In this document: positions 44,238 through 52,969 of the stretch, piece by piece
How positions within the stretch are numbered: position 1 is the stretch's first letter
How the letters are laid out: each line of letters starts with the position of its first letter
Assembly (NCBI RefSeq): GCF_016894265.1
Contig: NZ_CP069791.1
Location: forward strand, 2,356,001 to 2,420,000
Length of the DNA stretch: 64,000 bases
Reading direction: 5' to 3'
From: Corynebacterium tuberculostearicum
Lineage (GTDB): Bacteria > Actinomycetota > Actinomycetes > Mycobacteriales > Mycobacteriaceae
Translations under genes and position numbers: made by a program
Notes under the pieces: model-generated
What the model saw: only the letters and a program-made list of their open reading frames with translations
The model's database searches: none
Told to the model about the DNA's origin: nothing

Positions 44238-44273
44238 AGCGCCCCGTCGGTCCTTGTGGACCGACGGGGCGCT
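44238..44273. terminator. Bidirectional terminator between the sugar operon and the secreted trio
   Basis: A perfect 16-bp stem (AGCGCCCCGTCGGTCC with GGACCGACGGGGCGCT) and a TTGT loop lie between two convergent genes (stops at 44175 and 44291). Confidence 0.85.
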
Positions 44274-44290
44274 CTACTTACGCAGTGGAG

Positions 44291-44869
44291 TTAGTTCCAC
44301 TCAGGGGCGTCTTCGAGGCGCAGCTCGGAGTAGCGCGCTTCCGGTACGGTGGCCGAGTACGGCTTGCCCTGCGCTTCCCACTGCTGGTCAGCGTTACAGC
44401 GCACGTCCTGACCATCGGTGTCGAGCATGGTAAAGCCCCACACCAGCTTGCCCTGCGAGTTCGCAGGCAGGGTGTACGGGCCAACCACCTGGTTTAGCTT
44501 CCAGTGCTGCTCGCTGACGTAGTTGAAGCCATAGGTCTTGGTCAGCACCTTGGCTAGCTCACCGGTGCCCTCAACGGACCCGGAGACCTCGATGGTCTGC
44601 GTGCGAGCCTGGGTAACGGTGTGCTTGACCGGTACTTCCTCGGCGTTGCGGTTTGCCACGCTGGTAGCGTCGGTCTGCTTGAACCAGCGGCGCTTTGCGG
44701 TGACGTAGGTGCCGTTTTCACCTGGCGTCGAGCAATGCGTGCCTGGCTTGTAGTCGTCGTTCCAGCGCTGGGGCAGCTCAAAGTCCCCACCGAAATCAGC
44801 GGCGTGGGCAACAGGAGCGGCCACCAGGCTCAGCGCCGCGAGGGCGCTAGCGATGGACGTCTTGCTCAC
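44291..44869 (-). CDS. Secreted beta-rich protein, possible aerolysin/ETX-MTX2-like pore former (third gene)
   Basis: The 192 residues have a Sec signal peptide (residues 1-23, ending AAPVAHA) and one Cys pair at about 46 (GTHCSTPGENG) and 158 (VRCNADQQW), the same positions as in the neighbouring paralogue. The middle (about 80-125) is Ser/Thr/Val-rich with alternating polar and apolar residues (VKHTVTQARTQTIEVSGSV, KTYGFNY), then VVGPYTLPANSQGKLVWG, as in the membrane-inserting hairpin region of aerolysin-type toxins. The start is the GTG at 44869, with GGGG before it, just after the upstream stop. Confidence 0.65.
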   Translation of the reverse strand: MSKTSIASALAALSLVAAPVAHAADFGGDFELPQRWNDDYKPGTHCSTPGENGTYVTAKRRWFKQTDATSVANRNAEEVPVKHTVTQARTQTIEVSGSVEGTGELAKVLTKTYGFNYVSEQHWKLNQVVGPYTLPANSQGKLVWGFTMLDTDGQDVRCNADQQWEAQGKPYSATVPEARYSELRLEDAPEWN

Positions 44870-44871
44870 GT

Positions 44872-45444
44872 TTAGCCCCAATCGTTGTTATCGCGGGTGG
44901 AGACCTCGATGTGGCGCTCCTTCGGCAGGGTGGCGGTGAAGGTGCCGCCGTTGGCCTGCCACTTGTGGTCGGAGCCGCACACGGTCTTCTGGCCCTCAAA
45001 GTCAGAGACAACCCAGCCGGCGCGCAGGACGGCGGTCTTGCCCGGAGCGATGTTGTACGGACCTACCTGCTCGCCTACCTCGTAGGACTGGCTATCGGTG
45101 TAGCTGGAGGAGAAGGTGAAGTTGATGAGGTCCATCAGCTTGAAGTCAATGCCTGCGGACACATTCCAGGTCTTGGTCTTGGTCTCGGTGATGGAACGGG
45201 TTACCGGCAACGGCTCATCGTTGTAGTTGGACACGGTCCAGGAACCGGCGGAGCCATCGAAGTAGGTGCGCTTGATGTCAACGGTCTGGCCGGTGTCGCC
45301 CGGGTTGGAGCAACGCTCACCGATGGTGGTCGGGTTGGCCGGGCCGAGGTCGCGCTGCGGCAGGGCGTTAGCGGCCGGAGCGAAGATGAGGCCGGAAGCA
45401 ACGGCAAGAGCCGCGGTGGTAGAAGCAATCTTGGACTTGAACAT
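44872..45444 (-). CDS. Secreted beta-rich protein, possible aerolysin/ETX-MTX2-like pore former (second gene)
   Basis: The 190-residue protein has a signal peptide (1-28, GLIFAPAANA) and Cys45 (GERCSNPGDTG) and Cys156 (KTVCGSDHKW), probably a disulfide. Residues 72-145 show the pattern of ETX/MTX2 toxins: an Asn start, PLPVTRSITETKTKTWNVSA, GIDFKLMDLINFTFSSSYT, then VGPYNIAPGKTAVLRAGW. Alternating Ser/Thr strands around a short apolar turn are what an inserting beta-hairpin needs. It is clearly homologous to the gene at 44291. Homology to known toxins is inferred by pattern only. Confidence 0.65.
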   Translation of the reverse strand: MFKSKIASTTAALAVASGLIFAPAANALPQRDLGPANPTTIGERCSNPGDTGQTVDIKRTYFDGSAGSWTVSNYNDEPLPVTRSITETKTKTWNVSAGIDFKLMDLINFTFSSSYTDSQSYEVGEQVGPYNIAPGKTAVLRAGWVVSDFEGQKTVCGSDHKWQANGGTFTATLPKERHIEVSTRDNNDWG

Positions 45445-45477
45445 GGAATTTTCTCCTTGCGTAGATGAGGGTGGTGT

Positions 45478-46746
45478 TTAGTAGATGGTCTGGGTAGGAA
45501 CCGGCAGGTCGCGGAATTCGTCCGGAGTGACGTCCTCGGTGCGGGTGTTGCCGGCCTTATCGGTGATCTTGGCCTCTGCCCAGAAGCCGCTCGGGGCGGA
45601 GGTCTGCTTGTAGTTAGAGGTGAGGTCGTAGTTTCCGCTCTTGCCGCAGTGAATCTCGCGGTAGTTGATGCGGGTCATGGTGGTGCCATACTCCACACGC
45701 ACACGCTCGCCTGGCTTGAGGTCGACGTGCTTAAGCTCGGTGCCGACCGGCATGTAGGCGCGCTTTACGGCACCGACGGACTCCAGCCAGCCCTTCGGAA
45801 TATCGCCGCGGTTGCCCCGCCAGTTGGTGTACGGGGCGTGCTCGGCGCCAACGACGAAGTCGGTTACCGGTGCGAACTCGTAGTCGCCCTTGGACCAATT
45901 GAGGAAGTCCGTGGAGTAACCAGCCTTCCGGTAGGTCGGCTTTACCGCGGTGATGTCCAGCGGGTACCAGGAGGTATCGCCGGCTTCACACTTATCGCCT
46001 TCCTTAGGCCAGGAGGGATCGCGCTGCAGATCTGCAGAAGGCTGCATGATTTCATCCTTCTTCGGATCGGCAATCTTCTCTAGGCTCGGGCCAGATACGG
46101 AGGTGTAGTTGCCCTCGATCGGCTTGGAGTTTGCACCCGGGGAACGGGATGGAATTTCCATGGCCAAATCGGATACGGAGCCGTCCGCCTTGATGATGTA
46201 GGCGAAGGCGTAGCGCTCGGCCGGGCCCTTACCGCGGATGACGTTAGAGCCTGGGATGTTTTCCAAGCGGTCATCGTTGCAGCCTACGAACATGGAGATG
46301 AAGTCCTTTTCAATGACGCCGTATTCGACGCGGAAGGACTCACCCGGCTTCAGCTTCACAGGGCCGAAGGTTTCTTTATCGCGCCAGCCGTTGGTCATCT
46401 TCAGACCGATATCGGACTTAGCGGTGGTGTCCCAACCGGAAGGCAGCTTGGCCTTGGAATTGGCTTCAATCTCGTGATTGGTACCAGTTTCTACCTCGGC
46501 GGTGTAGGGCACTTCTTGGTTGGTGGTGTTTTTAAACTGCAGGGTGCCGTCGCTCATGTAGCGGCGGCCGGTTTCTGCAAAGCGCCATTCACGCTCTGCG
46601 TTATCGCCGGAAGCACTGCAGCTCTTGTAGAGGTTGGAAATGGGATATGCCTGCGGCATCGGGGGAACATCTCCCGCGTGTGCCACTGGCGTGAAGAGAG
46701 CCGCTACGGCGAGCGGTGCGAGCAAACGCAGTCCCTTTTTAATCAC
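45478..46746 (-). CDS. Secreted two-domain protein related to the two shorter neighbours (first gene)
   Basis: The 422 residues start with a signal peptide (KKGLRLLAPLAVAALFTPVAHA). Two tandem copies of a ~160-residue unit follow. Copy 1 runs from about residue 43 (YKSCSASGD) to 200, with EVPYTAEVETGTNHEIEANS, FGPVKLKPGESFRVEYG and VGCNDD. Copy 2 runs from about 254 (GDKCEAGD) to 395, with VDLKPGERVRVEYGTTM and IHCGKSGNYD. Each copy has one Cys near each end, as in the short proteins. It is the first gene, 33 nt before the second. It may be the receptor-binding or scaffold partner. Confidence 0.6.
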   Translation of the reverse strand: MIKKGLRLLAPLAVAALFTPVAHAGDVPPMPQAYPISNLYKSCSASGDNAEREWRFAETGRRYMSDGTLQFKNTTNQEVPYTAEVETGTNHEIEANSKAKLPSGWDTTAKSDIGLKMTNGWRDKETFGPVKLKPGESFRVEYGVIEKDFISMFVGCNDDRLENIPGSNVIRGKGPAERYAFAYIIKADGSVSDLAMEIPSRSPGANSKPIEGNYTSVSGPSLEKIADPKKDEIMQPSADLQRDPSWPKEGDKCEAGDTSWYPLDITAVKPTYRKAGYSTDFLNWSKGDYEFAPVTDFVVGAEHAPYTNWRGNRGDIPKGWLESVGAVKRAYMPVGTELKHVDLKPGERVRVEYGTTMTRINYREIHCGKSGNYDLTSNYKQTSAPSGFWAEAKITDKAGNTRTEDVTPDEFRDLPVPTQTIY

Positions 46747-47096
46747 CAGAAGACCGTCCTTAATAGATCGTTAAAAATCAGGGGAAACATTCATGAAGAC
46801 TCAGGCAATCATAAGGGCTTAAAGGACGCACATCAATAGTTGAATGAAATTCTTCCTACTACTTTTACCTGCCTTGAGGTGCAATAATGGGCGCTTACCT
46901 GCCCGGCACCGTTAAATGTTTACAGGAGACACCACCCCCAGATTAGGGCCCTTCAACCTAATGCCACCCAAGAAATTCCCAGGTTCCATGCACTGCCCAC
47001 ACTGTAGTGGCATTTGCCACCCAATCATTTTCCGCACCGCGTCCCCGCAGCGTTCCATTCCGCATTGTGAGGGGTGCGCTAGTAGTGTGGGGGCCT
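46747..47096. other. 350-bp divergent promoter region between the secreted trio and accD
   Basis: No gene is seen. It contains AT-rich stretches at 46760-46870 that can hold the promoter of the secreted trio, a GTGGCA/TGCCAC palindrome at 47007-47020, and GTGGGGG just before accD. I could not recognise a FasR site. Confidence 0.4.
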
Positions 47097-48557
47097 ATGA
47101 CTGACCTGAAAACCACCGCCGGCAAGATCGAGGACCTGGACGCCAAGCTCGCCGAGTCCCGCGCGCCGCTGGGAGAAGGCGAGCCGGCCGCCCGCACCCG
47201 CGTGACGCAGCTGCTCGATGAGGGCTCCTTCGTGGAAACGGACGCGCTAGCCCGCCACCGCTCTACCGACTTCGGTCGCGAGCATGACCGCCCCTATACT
47301 GATGGCGTAGTGACCGGCTACGGCACTATCGACGGCCGCCGCGTCTGCGTCTTTAGCCAGGACGGCGAAATCTTCGACGGCACGATGGGTGAGGTTTATG
47401 CCGAAAAGCTCACCAAGGTATATGACCTCGCCATCAAGACCGGCGTGCCCATCATCGGCATCTATGAATCCACCGGCCCGCGTGTGCAAGAGGGCATCGT
47501 CACCATGGCCGGATACGCCCGCCTCATGGCGCGTGTCTCCCAGGCTTCGGGCCTTATCCCGCAGATTTCCGTTGTCGCGGGCAATACCAGCGGCATTGCG
47601 GCGTTCGCGCCGACGTTTGCCGATGTCCTCGTAGTCACCCAGGGCACCGCCCTCCACCAGGCCGCCAGCCACGTGGCCGGCGCTGAGCCAGAGACCTTTG
47701 GCGGCGCCGCAGCCCACGCAGAGTCTGGCACTGCTCACCTGGTGGCCAGCGACGACAAGCAGGCTCTGTCCCTCGTGCGCGATGTTTTGGCCTACTTCCC
47801 CGCCAATAACCGCGCCGCGGCGCCGCGCGTGGATGCCGGTAGCGTCGCGGACTTTGATCTCAATAGCGTCATCCCGGATACCGCCGCGCAGGCCTATGAC
47901 ATGAGCGAGGTCATCAAGGCTGTCGTCGATGAAGGCTCCTTCTTCGAGCTTTCCGCCGAGGCCGCACAAAACATCCTTACCGGTTTTGCCTACATCGATG
48001 GCCGCGCCGTCGGCATCGTTGCCAACCAGCCGCTGGCGCTGGCCGGCGCCTTGGACTCCGCCGCGGCAGAAAAGGCCGCACGCTTCGTGCGTACCTGTGA
48101 TGCCTTCAATACTCCCATCGTGGAATTCGTGGACTCCCCAGGCTTTGTGCCTACCCCGGAAGAGGAAAAGGCCGGCCTGCTGCGCAGAGCGTCGAAGTTT
48201 GCCTATGCGCAGGCTGAAGCGAGCGTCGGCAAGCTCACTGTGATCACCCGCAAGGCCATTGGCCCGGCCTACGCATTTATGGGCGCCAAGGACCTCGGCG
48301 CGGACCTGGTCTACGCATGGCCCACCGCGGAAATTGCCGTCACCCAGGCCTCCCAAGCTTCCCTGGCCATTTATGGCTCGGAGGACAAGGAAGAGGAGAT
48401 GGACGAGCTCTTCTTGCACCCGTATGCCGCAGCAGAGCGCGGGCTGGCCGATAATGTTATCGAGCCAACTGCAACCCGCCACTACCTGGTAGAAGGCCTG
48501 CGCCTGCTAGAGCGCAAGGCCGTGGCCCAGGTACCGAAGAAGCACGGAACCGTTTAG
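47097..48557 (+). CDS. accD: Acyl-CoA carboxylase beta subunit (carboxyltransferase)
   Basis: The 486-residue protein transfers CO2 from biotin to acetyl- or propionyl-CoA. Both crotonase-like halves are present: N half LDEGSFVETDALARHR, VCVFSQDGEIFDGTMGEVYAEK, ESTGPRVQEGI and AGNTSGIAAFAP; C half VVDEGSFFELSAEAAQNILTGF, EFVDSPGFVPTPEEE, and YAFMGAKDLGADLVYAWPTAEIAV. It resembles the corynebacterial DtsR/AccD group, slightly shorter than DtsR1. The ATG at 47097 follows GTGGGGG. accE lies 8 nt downstream and maf overlaps accE. Confidence 0.92.
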   Translation: MTDLKTTAGKIEDLDAKLAESRAPLGEGEPAARTRVTQLLDEGSFVETDALARHRSTDFGREHDRPYTDGVVTGYGTIDGRRVCVFSQDGEIFDGTMGEVYAEKLTKVYDLAIKTGVPIIGIYESTGPRVQEGIVTMAGYARLMARVSQASGLIPQISVVAGNTSGIAAFAPTFADVLVVTQGTALHQAASHVAGAEPETFGGAAAHAESGTAHLVASDDKQALSLVRDVLAYFPANNRAAAPRVDAGSVADFDLNSVIPDTAAQAYDMSEVIKAVVDEGSFFELSAEAAQNILTGFAYIDGRAVGIVANQPLALAGALDSAAAEKAARFVRTCDAFNTPIVEFVDSPGFVPTPEEEKAGLLRRASKFAYAQAEASVGKLTVITRKAIGPAYAFMGAKDLGADLVYAWPTAEIAVTQASQASLAIYGSEDKEEEMDELFLHPYAAAERGLADNVIEPTATRHYLVEGLRLLERKAVAQVPKKHGTV

Positions 48558-48565
48558 GAGGGGAA

Positions 48566-48775
48566 ATGTCTACGCCGGAAATCAAGGTAGTCAAGGGCAA
48601 TCCCACCGAGGATGAGCTCGCGGCCCTGCGCGCCGTATTGGCGCAGATGAGCGCCAAGCACTCGGGCTCCACCGGAGAACGCAATGAATGGGGCAACCCG
48701 GCCGAGCGCTTCGAGCGCTATGGCGCGCAGCGCGTCTACAACCCCTCCGCCTTCCATACCGTACGGTACTTCTAA
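48566..48775 (+). CDS. accE: Acyl-CoA carboxylase epsilon subunit
   Basis: The 69-residue protein matches the small epsilon subunit that stabilises actinobacterial acyl-CoA carboxylase: KVVKGNPTEDELAALRAVLAQ at the N-terminus and a C-terminal WGNPAERFER-type segment. AGGAGGGGAA lies just before the ATG. It is 8 nt after accD and its stop overlaps the maf ATG by one base. Confidence 0.88.
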   Translation: MSTPEIKVVKGNPTEDELAALRAVLAQMSAKHSGSTGERNEWGNPAERFERYGAQRVYNPSAFHTVRYF

Positions 48776-49362
48776 TGCGGCTTATCCTCGCCTCCCAATC
48801 ACCCTCGCGCGCGTCTATCCTGCGCGGCGCGGGCGTGGAGCCCGTTTTGGAGCCGGCCGATATTGACGAGCGCTCCCTCGAAGCCTCGCTCGCGGGCCAC
48901 CCGCCGGCCGATATCGTGGCGGCCCTCGCCACCGCCAAGGCTGAAAAGGTGGCCGAACGCTACCCCACCGAGCCCGTCATCGGCGGCGATTCCATGCTGC
49001 TGCTCGACGGCGAGCTACAAGGCAAGCCCCTTACTGAGGAAGCCACCATTGAGCGCTGGCACCAGCAAGCCGGCCGCACAGCCGAGCTGCTGACCGGCCA
49101 CTGCCTTATCTTTGGCGATAAGCGCCATGTGGAAACGTCCACCACCACGGTGCACTTTGCCCAGGCCAGCAAGGCCGATATCGCAGCCTATGCCCACTCC
49201 GGCGAGCCTCTCCACTGCGCCGGTGCCTTTACCTTGGAAGCTATGGGCGGCTGGTTCATTGACCGCATCGAAGGCGATCCTTCCTCCGTTATCGGGCTAT
49301 CGCTGCCGGTGGTGCGTCGCGCGCTCTATGCCTTTGATCTGAACGTCTCCGATTTCTGGTAG
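48775..49362 (+). CDS. maf: Maf-type nucleoside triphosphate pyrophosphatase
   Basis: Maf hydrolyses non-canonical or methylated nucleoside triphosphates and is linked to septum control. The 195 residues show LILASQSPSRASILRGAG, DIDERSLEAS, GGDSMLLLDGELQGKP with the catalytic Asp, and EPLHCAGAFTLEAMGGWF. It is directly coupled to accE (TAATG), the usual corynebacterial accD-accE-maf order. Confidence 0.93.
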   Translation: MRLILASQSPSRASILRGAGVEPVLEPADIDERSLEASLAGHPPADIVAALATAKAEKVAERYPTEPVIGGDSMLLLDGELQGKPLTEEATIERWHQQAGRTAELLTGHCLIFGDKRHVETSTTTVHFAQASKADIAAYAHSGEPLHCAGAFTLEAMGGWFIDRIEGDPSSVIGLSLPVVRRALYAFDLNVSDFW

Positions 49363-49393
49363 CAGCGCGCCGGCGTCGCTACAGTGGGGTGGC

Positions 49394-49810
49394 ATGGAAA
49401 TGAAAGACATGCTTGCCCCGAAACCCATTGAGCTGCCGGCCGATCCCGGCGCAGAGTCCACCTCGGATCTCGCCGCCGGCATTGTTGCCCACCCCGATTC
49501 CCCGCTGCTGTGGGCACTCCTAGCGGAGCAGGAGCTCAAGGAGCAGGAAGGCTCCGAGCCGGCCGCTTTCATCACCGCCTACGCTTACGCGCGCACGGGC
49601 TACCACCGCAGCCTCGACCGCCTGCGTGGCAATGGTTGGAAGGGTTGGGGCCCTATCCCCTTCTCCCATGAACCGAACCAGGGTGTCCTGCGCGCCATCG
49701 CCGCGCTCGGCCACGCAGCCAAGGCCATCGGCGAAGACGACGAGTACGACCGCATTCGCCAGATGCTTTCCGACGCCGACCCGGACTCCGTCGCCACCCT
49801 CCTCGACTAA
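49394..49810 (+). CDS. DUF3151 family protein
   Basis: The 138-residue soluble protein is rich in helices and shows the DUF3151 pattern: DLLAPKP-like start, HPDSPLLWALLAEQEL, AYAYARTGYHRSLDRLRGNGWKG, VPFSHEPN-like IPFSHEPNQGVLRAI. The family occurs only in actinobacteria and has no known function. It lies 31 nt after maf and 15 nt before the lipoprotein gene, so co-transcription is likely. Confidence 0.85.
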   Translation: MEMKDMLAPKPIELPADPGAESTSDLAAGIVAHPDSPLLWALLAEQELKEQEGSEPAAFITAYAYARTGYHRSLDRLRGNGWKGWGPIPFSHEPNQGVLRAIAALGHAAKAIGEDDEYDRIRQMLSDADPDSVATLLD

Positions 49811-49825
49811 TCCTGGAGTTCCCGC

Positions 49826-50566
49826 ATGCCTGCCGTGACACCGCGCTGCCTACGCCGCTTCTCCGCCGCCGTATTGCTCACCGCTGCCGTGCCGCTCGCG
49901 CTCAGCGCCTGCGGTGCTCAGGAGGATTCTTCTTCCTCCCCAGAGCCGGTCTTTTCCAGCCAAGCACCTGCCGAGGATGAATCCTCCAGCGGAGACGATG
50001 CGGCTTCCGCAGCAGCACCCTCCCCGTCCGAGTCCACCGACGGGGGCGATGAAGCGACCACGCAGCAGCAGGAAAAGAGCGAGGACGCCGAGTGCACGGA
50101 GCTGCCCAACGATCCGCGCAAGGTCTACGCCTCTGGCACGGCTCCCGGGCGCATGCCCGCCGATGATGGCAGTGATTTCAATTACTGGATCGCCGATATC
50201 GACAACTCCTATGACCCGTGCGCCACGATCAGCTGGATCATCTTCCGCGGCTCAATGGGTGACTTGAACGGTCCGGCGGGCACCGGCGCTTCGATTGCTG
50301 ATGGCATAGCCTTTTACGTCAATGGCGCTCCGGCCAAGGACATGTCCATCTTCCACAAGGTAGAGAGCATCACCCCGGTCTCAGACAACGAGGTCGATTT
50401 CACGTGGGGAGAGCGCAGCCGCACCACCGCAGAGGGCATTACCGCCCACCACACTGTGCGCTTGCGGGCACAGGGCGATTCCCTCGAACCGGTATCCGGT
50501 GAAGTCGCGGAATTCAACAAGATGTGGGTTGACCTTCCCAGCTACCAGCTGGGCACCTACGACTAG
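49826..50566 (+). CDS. LppP/LprE-type lipoprotein
   Basis: The 246 residues have a lipoprotein signal (RRFSAAVLLTAAVPLALSAC, lipobox LSAC), a Ser/Glu/Ala-rich linker (about 30-95), and an LppP/LprE domain: YWIADIDNSYDPCATISWIIFRGSMGDLNGP (in part) with a conserved Cys pair (ECTELP, DPCATIS), and IAFYVNGAPAKDM. It is anchored to the outer face of the membrane. Function is unknown; mycobacterial relatives are also uncharacterised. Confidence 0.85.
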   Translation: MPAVTPRCLRRFSAAVLLTAAVPLALSACGAQEDSSSSPEPVFSSQAPAEDESSSGDDAASAAAPSPSESTDGGDEATTQQQEKSEDAECTELPNDPRKVYASGTAPGRMPADDGSDFNYWIADIDNSYDPCATISWIIFRGSMGDLNGPAGTGASIADGIAFYVNGAPAKDMSIFHKVESITPVSDNEVDFTWGERSRTTAEGITAHHTVRLRAQGDSLEPVSGEVAEFNKMWVDLPSYQLGTYD

Positions 50567-50607
50567 CTTTTCGGCCGGAATTTAATCGCCTGGGCCTGCA
50601 ATACAAT

Positions 50608-50635
50608 GCGCCCCAGCGGAATCCCGCCGGGGCGC
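50608..50635. terminator. Bidirectional hairpin between the lipoprotein and DUF4282 genes
   Basis: GCGCCCCAGCGG pairs with CCGCCGGGGCGC (11 of 12) around AATC, between convergent stops at 50566 and 50678. Confidence 0.7.
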
Positions 50636-50677
50636 TCGCCTTTGCTCGCTTAATTGCGCAAGCAGCTCATTACAGCG

Positions 50678-51571
50678 CTAGTCCATCTTGTCCAGGATAT
50701 CGCCGGTGTTTTGGGCGATGCGCACGTTAGCCACCATGGCTTCCAGGAATAGCCTGATGGCGACCATGATTGCGTAGTAAATGACAGTGCTCAGTACCGC
50801 CAGGAAGATGAACGCAAAGATGCTTCCGAAGATGGCGGACGCGGAATCTTCCCTAATGCCATAAATGCCCATGCCGGTGGCGAACAAGAAGGCACCGAGG
50901 AGGTGAAGGATCCACATGATGCCACCAAGGATCATGGCAACCTTGTAGATTTCCTTCACGTGGGTAAGTGTCAGGAAGTGCTTGAACTCGAACTCAAAGA
51001 GCCCGCCCAATAGGCCGTCTTTCTTTCCCAAGCCCTTGAGGGTGTCACTCATCTGGCTCTTCTTATTACCGAGAGTCTGGCCGGAATCGGCAGTGGCATC
51101 GCCTGCTTGCGGGAACTGTCCGAATCCCTGGCTCGTGCCCTGCTGCTGGGTATAGCCGCCGAAAACCGGCCGATCGTTAGCGGACTGGGCGGAGCCGAAT
51201 TGATCGCCGTTCGCAGCAGCGTCCGACGATGCCGAATCCGTAAATGGATTATGCGCACGGGAGGCAGCGCCCCCGCTTGGGGTGGAGGACTTCGAGGAGG
51301 CCCAGAAGTCAGAGGAGTTGCCCTCCGCGCTCGGCTTCGGGGAGGAAAGGTTACTCGAATTTCCAGGCTCACCAGGCTTATCGGTGTGGCCGAAAGACTT
51401 CGTCTCCTTGGCATCGGTAGAGCCGAATTCCTTAGTCTCATTCACCTCGGAGGCACCGGCGCCTTCGGCGCTTTTCGCAGCGTCCTCGGCGCGGTGACGC
51501 GGGGTTTCAGAAAAATCGCGCGGAGAAAAATCCTTCGGAAACCCGTCGGAGTTGAAATCATTATCAGCCAT
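50678..51571 (-). CDS. DUF4282 membrane protein with long disordered N-terminus
   Basis: The 297-residue protein has a ~165-residue Ser/Asn/Gly/Gln-rich hydrophilic N-terminal region, then a DUF4282 domain (about 185-290) with GLFEFEFKHFLTLTHVKEIYKVAMI and two or three membrane helices (MILGGIMWILHLLGAFLF; IFGSIFAFIFLAVLSTVIYY). AAGGACC precedes the ATG at 51571; a longer frame from 51703 would cross the upstream terminator. Role unknown. Confidence 0.8.
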   Translation of the reverse strand: MADNDFNSDGFPKDFSPRDFSETPRHRAEDAAKSAEGAGASEVNETKEFGSTDAKETKSFGHTDKPGEPGNSSNLSSPKPSAEGNSSDFWASSKSSTPSGGAASRAHNPFTDSASSDAAANGDQFGSAQSANDRPVFGGYTQQQGTSQGFGQFPQAGDATADSGQTLGNKKSQMSDTLKGLGKKDGLLGGLFEFEFKHFLTLTHVKEIYKVAMILGGIMWILHLLGAFLFATGMGIYGIREDSASAIFGSIFAFIFLAVLSTVIYYAIMVAIRLFLEAMVANVRIAQNTGDILDKMD

Positions 51572-51610
51572 AATCTGGTCCTTAGAAAATGCTTTAGGGG
51601 GATGGTAGGA

Positions 51611-51637
51611 AAATGCCCCACGGTCACCCGTGGGGCC
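51611..51637 (-). terminator. Terminator of the ATP-grasp gene
   Basis: On the minus strand a 9-bp stem (GCCCCACGG with CCGTGGGGC) is followed by ATTTTCC, 23 nt after the stop at 51660. Confidence 0.75.
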
Positions 51638-51659
51638 ACTTGGCAGAATACAGCGTGCG

Positions 51660-52721
51660 CTAGGCGTTCGCGTCCTGAACGCGACGAATTGCCTCGGCGG
51701 CAACCTTTTCTTGGATGCCCATGTCTAGCTCGGAAGTGAAGCCAACACAGGAGCAGTTGATCTCGCCGAGGACATAGGTGTCGGTGCCATCGGGGGCATC
51801 GTCAAGCATGAAGTCCGCGGTCCAAATCAGCGGAACGTCCTTGGTATCGCCGAGCTTCTCTGCGATAACGGGGCGAGCCTTCTCGAACATCTCGAGCAAC
51901 TCCGGCCAAGATTCCGGCTTATCGTAGGTGTACTTTGCGCCGGAGAAGAGCGTGGCAGAGAAGTTGTCGCCGCCTTCCGCTGGCTTCTTGTGCACGATGA
52001 ATACCGGCTCGTCACCCACGAGGAGAATGCGGATTTCGCCCTCCACAATGCGCGGCATAAAGCGCATGTCCACCAGCATGCCGTTATCGCCCTCAATGTA
52101 CTGGTCACAGAAGTCCATGAAGGCGCCCAGCTTGTAGTCGTGGGTCTGGTTATCTACTGCTTCGGTGCACTTCAGGGCGGTATCGAGCGGGAGCGCGGTG
52201 CCCGGTTCCACGGCCTGGGCAAGCTCCTGGTCCGCGAGGCGCACGCGCCAGATGCCCTCACCGGTGGAACCGCGGTTTTGCTTGAGCACCCGCTCACCAT
52301 AAGACAGCGAGGTGGGGAAAGTATTATGCAGCTCTTCTACCTCGTAGTACGCGACGGTATCGTCCGGCACCAGCGGGGTGTCATTGAGCTTGACCAGTGC
52401 ATCTTTGGCGCCGTAGGCCATCATGTCTGCCGGAGTGGACATGCCTACCAGGCCGGCGTCTGCCAGCTTGGTGAGCAATTCGAAGTAGCCCTTCTCGCCG
52501 CCGGGGATATTGCCTGGGTTCACACGAGAGATATACGCATCAAAGTTTTCAGAAACCTGGGCGTAGATTTCCTCCGCCTTGTCTGGGTGGAAGTAGATAA
52601 CCTCCGCATTCCAGCCTTGTTCCTTGATCGCGTCGACGATCGGCATGGTGTCCTTACGGTGACCATCTGCGCCTTTATCGGAGCCGCCCTCTACCTCAAA
52701 TACAACGATTGCATTGTGCAC
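51660..52721 (-). CDS. ATP-grasp family protein (Cj0069-like)
   Basis: The 353 residues resemble the Cj0069 family, with ATP-grasp elements: LKQNRGSTGEGIWRV for the glycine-rich loop, MRFMPRIVEGEIRILLVGDEP, and the metal-binding end GEINCSCVGFTSEL. It probably joins a carboxylate to an amine with ATP, but the substrate is unknown. The GTG at 52721 is preferred, since AAGGGAA lies 6 nt before it; a TTG at 52727 is too close to that site. It is divergent from the rhodanese gene. Confidence 0.75.
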   Translation of the reverse strand: MHNAIVVFEVEGGSDKGADGHRKDTMPIVDAIKEQGWNAEVIYFHPDKAEEIYAQVSENFDAYISRVNPGNIPGGEKGYFELLTKLADAGLVGMSTPADMMAYGAKDALVKLNDTPLVPDDTVAYYEVEELHNTFPTSLSYGERVLKQNRGSTGEGIWRVRLADQELAQAVEPGTALPLDTALKCTEAVDNQTHDYKLGAFMDFCDQYIEGDNGMLVDMRFMPRIVEGEIRILLVGDEPVFIVHKKPAEGGDNFSATLFSGAKYTYDKPESWPELLEMFEKARPVIAEKLGDTKDVPLIWTADFMLDDAPDGTDTYVLGEINCSCVGFTSELDMGIQEKVAAEAIRRVQDANA

Positions 52722-52969
52722 TAGCAATTCCCTTCTTAGGTGGTGTTCATAGCACGTTGTCGCACCATATCCGTAGTTTATCCCAGCTTTTCCTCCCCCG
52801 CCCGGCCAACTGCCCCCTCCGCCTAACCCCGCCGGCCGGCGCCCCTATTTCCCCGGCCGAGCCCTGTATCGCACACCACAGGAATGATCCCCGAGTGATC
52901 ACCACGGGAAAATTCGGGTTAAAGTGGTGGGAGCAAATTACTAACCCTTATAGGAAAGGCAGGCGGACA

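Noticed and set aside
47007..47020. GTGGCA/TGCCAC palindrome as a FasR operator of accD
   Set aside because: It does not match the FasR site as I know it; kept only as a note in the intergenic entry.
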